Below are positions 12,317 through 13,772 of a DNA stretch of 13,772 bases, piece after piece (positions within the stretch are counted from its first letter, which is position 1; the number at the start of each line of letters is the position of its first letter). Source of the DNA: a bacterium UBP3_UBA3054 (GTDB lineage: Bacteria; Auribacterota; UBA3054). Below the pieces are notes generated by a model that was not told where the DNA came from, ran no database searches, and was given only the letters and a program-made list of their open reading frames with translations. The stretch covers positions 1-13,772 of the forward strand of contig DFCM01000121.1 of assembly GCA_002366995.1 (NCBI GenBank). The letters run 5' to 3'. Position numbers and translations under genes: made by a program.

Positions 12317-13772
12317 ATGGCTACCACCAAAAAAGCTGCTCCCGCCAAGAAAGCCCCGAAGTACGTCTATACTTTCGGCGCCGGCAAGGCGGAAGGTAAC
12401 AAAGACATGAAGAACCTCCTCGGCGGCAAAGGCGCGAACCTGGCTGAAATGTGCTCCATCGGCCTGCCCGTCCCCGGCGGTTTCACTGTCACGACTGAAT
12501 GCTGCACCGCTTATTTTGAAAACAAGGGCAAATACCCCTCCTGCCTGGCCGGCCAGGTCAAAGACGCCGTCGCCAAGATGGAGAAAGTCATGGGCAAGAA
12601 GTTCGGCGACAAGAAGAATCCTCTTCTCGTTTCCTGCCGTTCCGGCGCCCGCCAGTCCATGCCCGGCATGATGGAGACCGTTCTGAACGTCGGTCTTTGC
12701 ACCGAGACGATCCCGGGCCTCATCGCCAAGACCAACGAGCGTTTCGTTTATGACGCTTACCGCCGCCTGATCACCATGTACGCCGACGTCGTCATGGAGA
12801 AGGCCGAAGGCATCGAACCCGCCGACGGCGAAGGCATCCGCCGCCAGCTCGAGGGCATCATGGACGCCCTGAAAGCCAAGAAAGGCTACAAGAGCGACAC
12901 GGATCTGACTTCTGAAGATCTGCAGTACCTCTGCAAAGAATATAAAGCCAAGATCAAAAAAGTCCTCGGCAAAGAGTTCCCCGACACCGCGGAAGCTCAG
13001 CTCTGGGGCGGCATCGGCGCCGTGTTCAAATCCTGGAACGGCAAACGCGCCATCGCTTACCGCCGCATCGAAGGCATCCCCGATGACTGGGGCACCGCCG
13101 TCAACGTGCAGGCCATGGTCTTCGGCAACATGGGCGAAACTTCCGCCACCGGCGTCGCTTTCTCCCGCAACCCCGCCACCGGCGAACACAAGTTCTACGG
13201 TGAATGGCTGATCAACGCCCAGGGCGAAGACGTGGTCGCGGGCATCCGCACCCCGAACCCCCTGAACAAGGCCACCAAGAACGAACAGAACAAGCACATG
13301 AAGTCCCTCGAGGAGGCCATGCCGGCCGTTTACAAACAGCTCGACGGCATCCAGAAGAAGCTCGAGAAGCACTATCATGATATGCAGGACATTGAGTTCA
13401 CGATCGAAGACAAGCAGCTCTGGATGCTGCAGTGCCGCGTCGGCAAACGCACCGGCATGGCCGCCCTCAACATGGCCATCGACATGGTGAAGGAAAAACT
13501 GATCGACGAGAAAGAAGCCGTCATGCGCCTTAAACCCGCCCAGCTCGACGAACTCCTGCACCCCATCCTGGATCCCAGCGATGAGAAGAAAGCGACCGTC
13601 ATCGCCAAAGGCCTGCCCGCCGGCCCCGGCGGCGCCGTCGGCAAGATCTACTTCACGGCCGAAGCGGCCTGCGAAGCGGTCAAGAAGAACCCCAAACAGC
13701 CCGTGGTCCTGGTCCGCGAAGAGACCAACCCCGAAGACGTCGACGGCATGAGAGCCGCCAACGGCATCCTCA
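12317..13772 (+). CDS. ppdK: Pyruvate, phosphate dikinase (5' part, runs off the window)
   Basis: PpdK interconverts pyruvate, ATP and phosphate with phosphoenolpyruvate, AMP and pyrophosphate; in anaerobes it often serves PPi-linked glycolysis or gluconeogenesis. About 485 codons are present. The nucleotide-binding domain shows LGGKGANLAEM, the VPGGFTVTT stretch, SCRSGARQSMPGMMETVLNVG, AVFKSWNGKRAIAYRR, GETSATGVAFSRNPATG and NAQGEDVVAGIRTP. The sequence stops at AANGIL, just before the phosphohistidine loop, so the catalytic histidine and PEP domain lie outside. The N-terminus has an unusual Lys/Ala/Pro tail of about 14 residues (ATTKKAAPAKKAP) before KYVYTFGAG. AAAGG precedes the ATG. Codons end overwhelmingly in C or G, more strongly than in the neighbours, suggesting high expression. 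Confidence 0.96.
   Translation, partial: MATTKKAAPAKKAPKYVYTFGAGKAEGNKDMKNLLGGKGANLAEMCSIGLPVPGGFTVTTECCTAYFENKGKYPSCLAGQVKDAVAKMEKVMGKKFGDKKNPLLVSCRSGARQSMPGMMETVLNVGLCTETIPGLIAKTNERFVYDAYRRLITMYADVVMEKAEGIEPADGEGIRRQLEGIMDALKAKKGYKSDTDLTSEDLQYLCKEYKAKIKKVLGKEFPDTAEAQLWGGIGAVFKSWNGKRAIAYRRIEGIPDDWGTAVNVQAMVFGNMGETSATGVAFSRNPATGEHKFYGEWLINAQGEDVVAGIRTPNPLNKATKNEQNKHMKSLEEAMPAVYKQLDGIQKKLEKHYHDMQDIEFTIEDKQLWMLQCRVGKRTGMAALNMAIDMVKEKLIDEKEAVMRLKPAQLDELLHPILDPSDEKKATVIAKGLPAGPGGAVGKIYFTAEAACEAVKKNPKQPVVLVREETNPEDVDGMRAANGIL

Noticed and set aside
12302..13561. Long minus-strand open frame (over 400 codons) opposite ppdK.
   Set aside because: It mirrors the strongly biased codons of ppdK, is rich in repetitive hydrophobic and acidic residues, and matches nothing. 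It is an antisense artefact.

Overview
The window is about 13.8 kb of densely packed, mid-to-high-GC bacterial chromosome. It encodes ordinary housekeeping proteins with Sec and lipoprotein signals. Phosphatidylserine decarboxylase and several lipoproteins point to a Gram-negative (diderm) cell. Pyruvate phosphate dikinase and a NifU/NifS-type Fe-S system fit an anaerobe. I lean towards an uncultivated PVC-like lineage (for example Lentisphaerota), but this is a weak inference with no marker gene behind it. No transposase, integrase, phage gene, CRISPR array, tRNA or rRNA was found.

Left arm (1-4490). The end of a membrane protein gene, possibly a MurJ-like flippase, converges with a minus-strand operon and overlaps it by 4 bases. 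In transcription order the operon is recJ, a small lipoprotein, a two-domain nifU, and nifS. A good extended -10 promoter sits in the 67-base divergent gap upstream of recJ.

Centre (4491-8651). A plus-strand operon is joined by stop/start overlaps: serC (phosphoserine aminotransferase), a cytosolic xylose-isomerase-like TIM-barrel protein, a membrane domain fused in frame to TruA pseudouridine synthase, and a phosphatidylserine decarboxylase homologue. The last protein keeps the self-cleavage GST motif but appears to differ at two other catalytic positions.

Non-coding centre (8652-9061). This is the most unusual part. A near-consensus sigma-70 promoter drives a roughly 340-base transcript that ends at a strong intrinsic terminator. 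The 3' arm of the terminator stem is duplicated exactly about 150 bases upstream, so the RNA could fold in two exclusive ways, as an attenuator or switch would. The RNA also carries an unusually long match to the 16S anti-Shine-Dalgarno sequence and two possible tiny ORFs. I do not recognise its family. It may be a free-standing RNA or a regulated leader for the next gene.

Right arm (9062-13772). A lipoprotein paralogue of the cytosolic TIM-barrel protein comes first, then a PDZ-domain lipoprotein, then endonuclease IV (nfo). A minus-strand gene for an unknown secreted protein follows. Last is the first two thirds or so of ppdK, which runs off the window before its catalytic histidine and has its own extended -10 promoter. 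Two DNA-repair enzymes (RecJ and Nfo) and three members of the xylose-isomerase-like/endonuclease IV superfamily lie in this one window.
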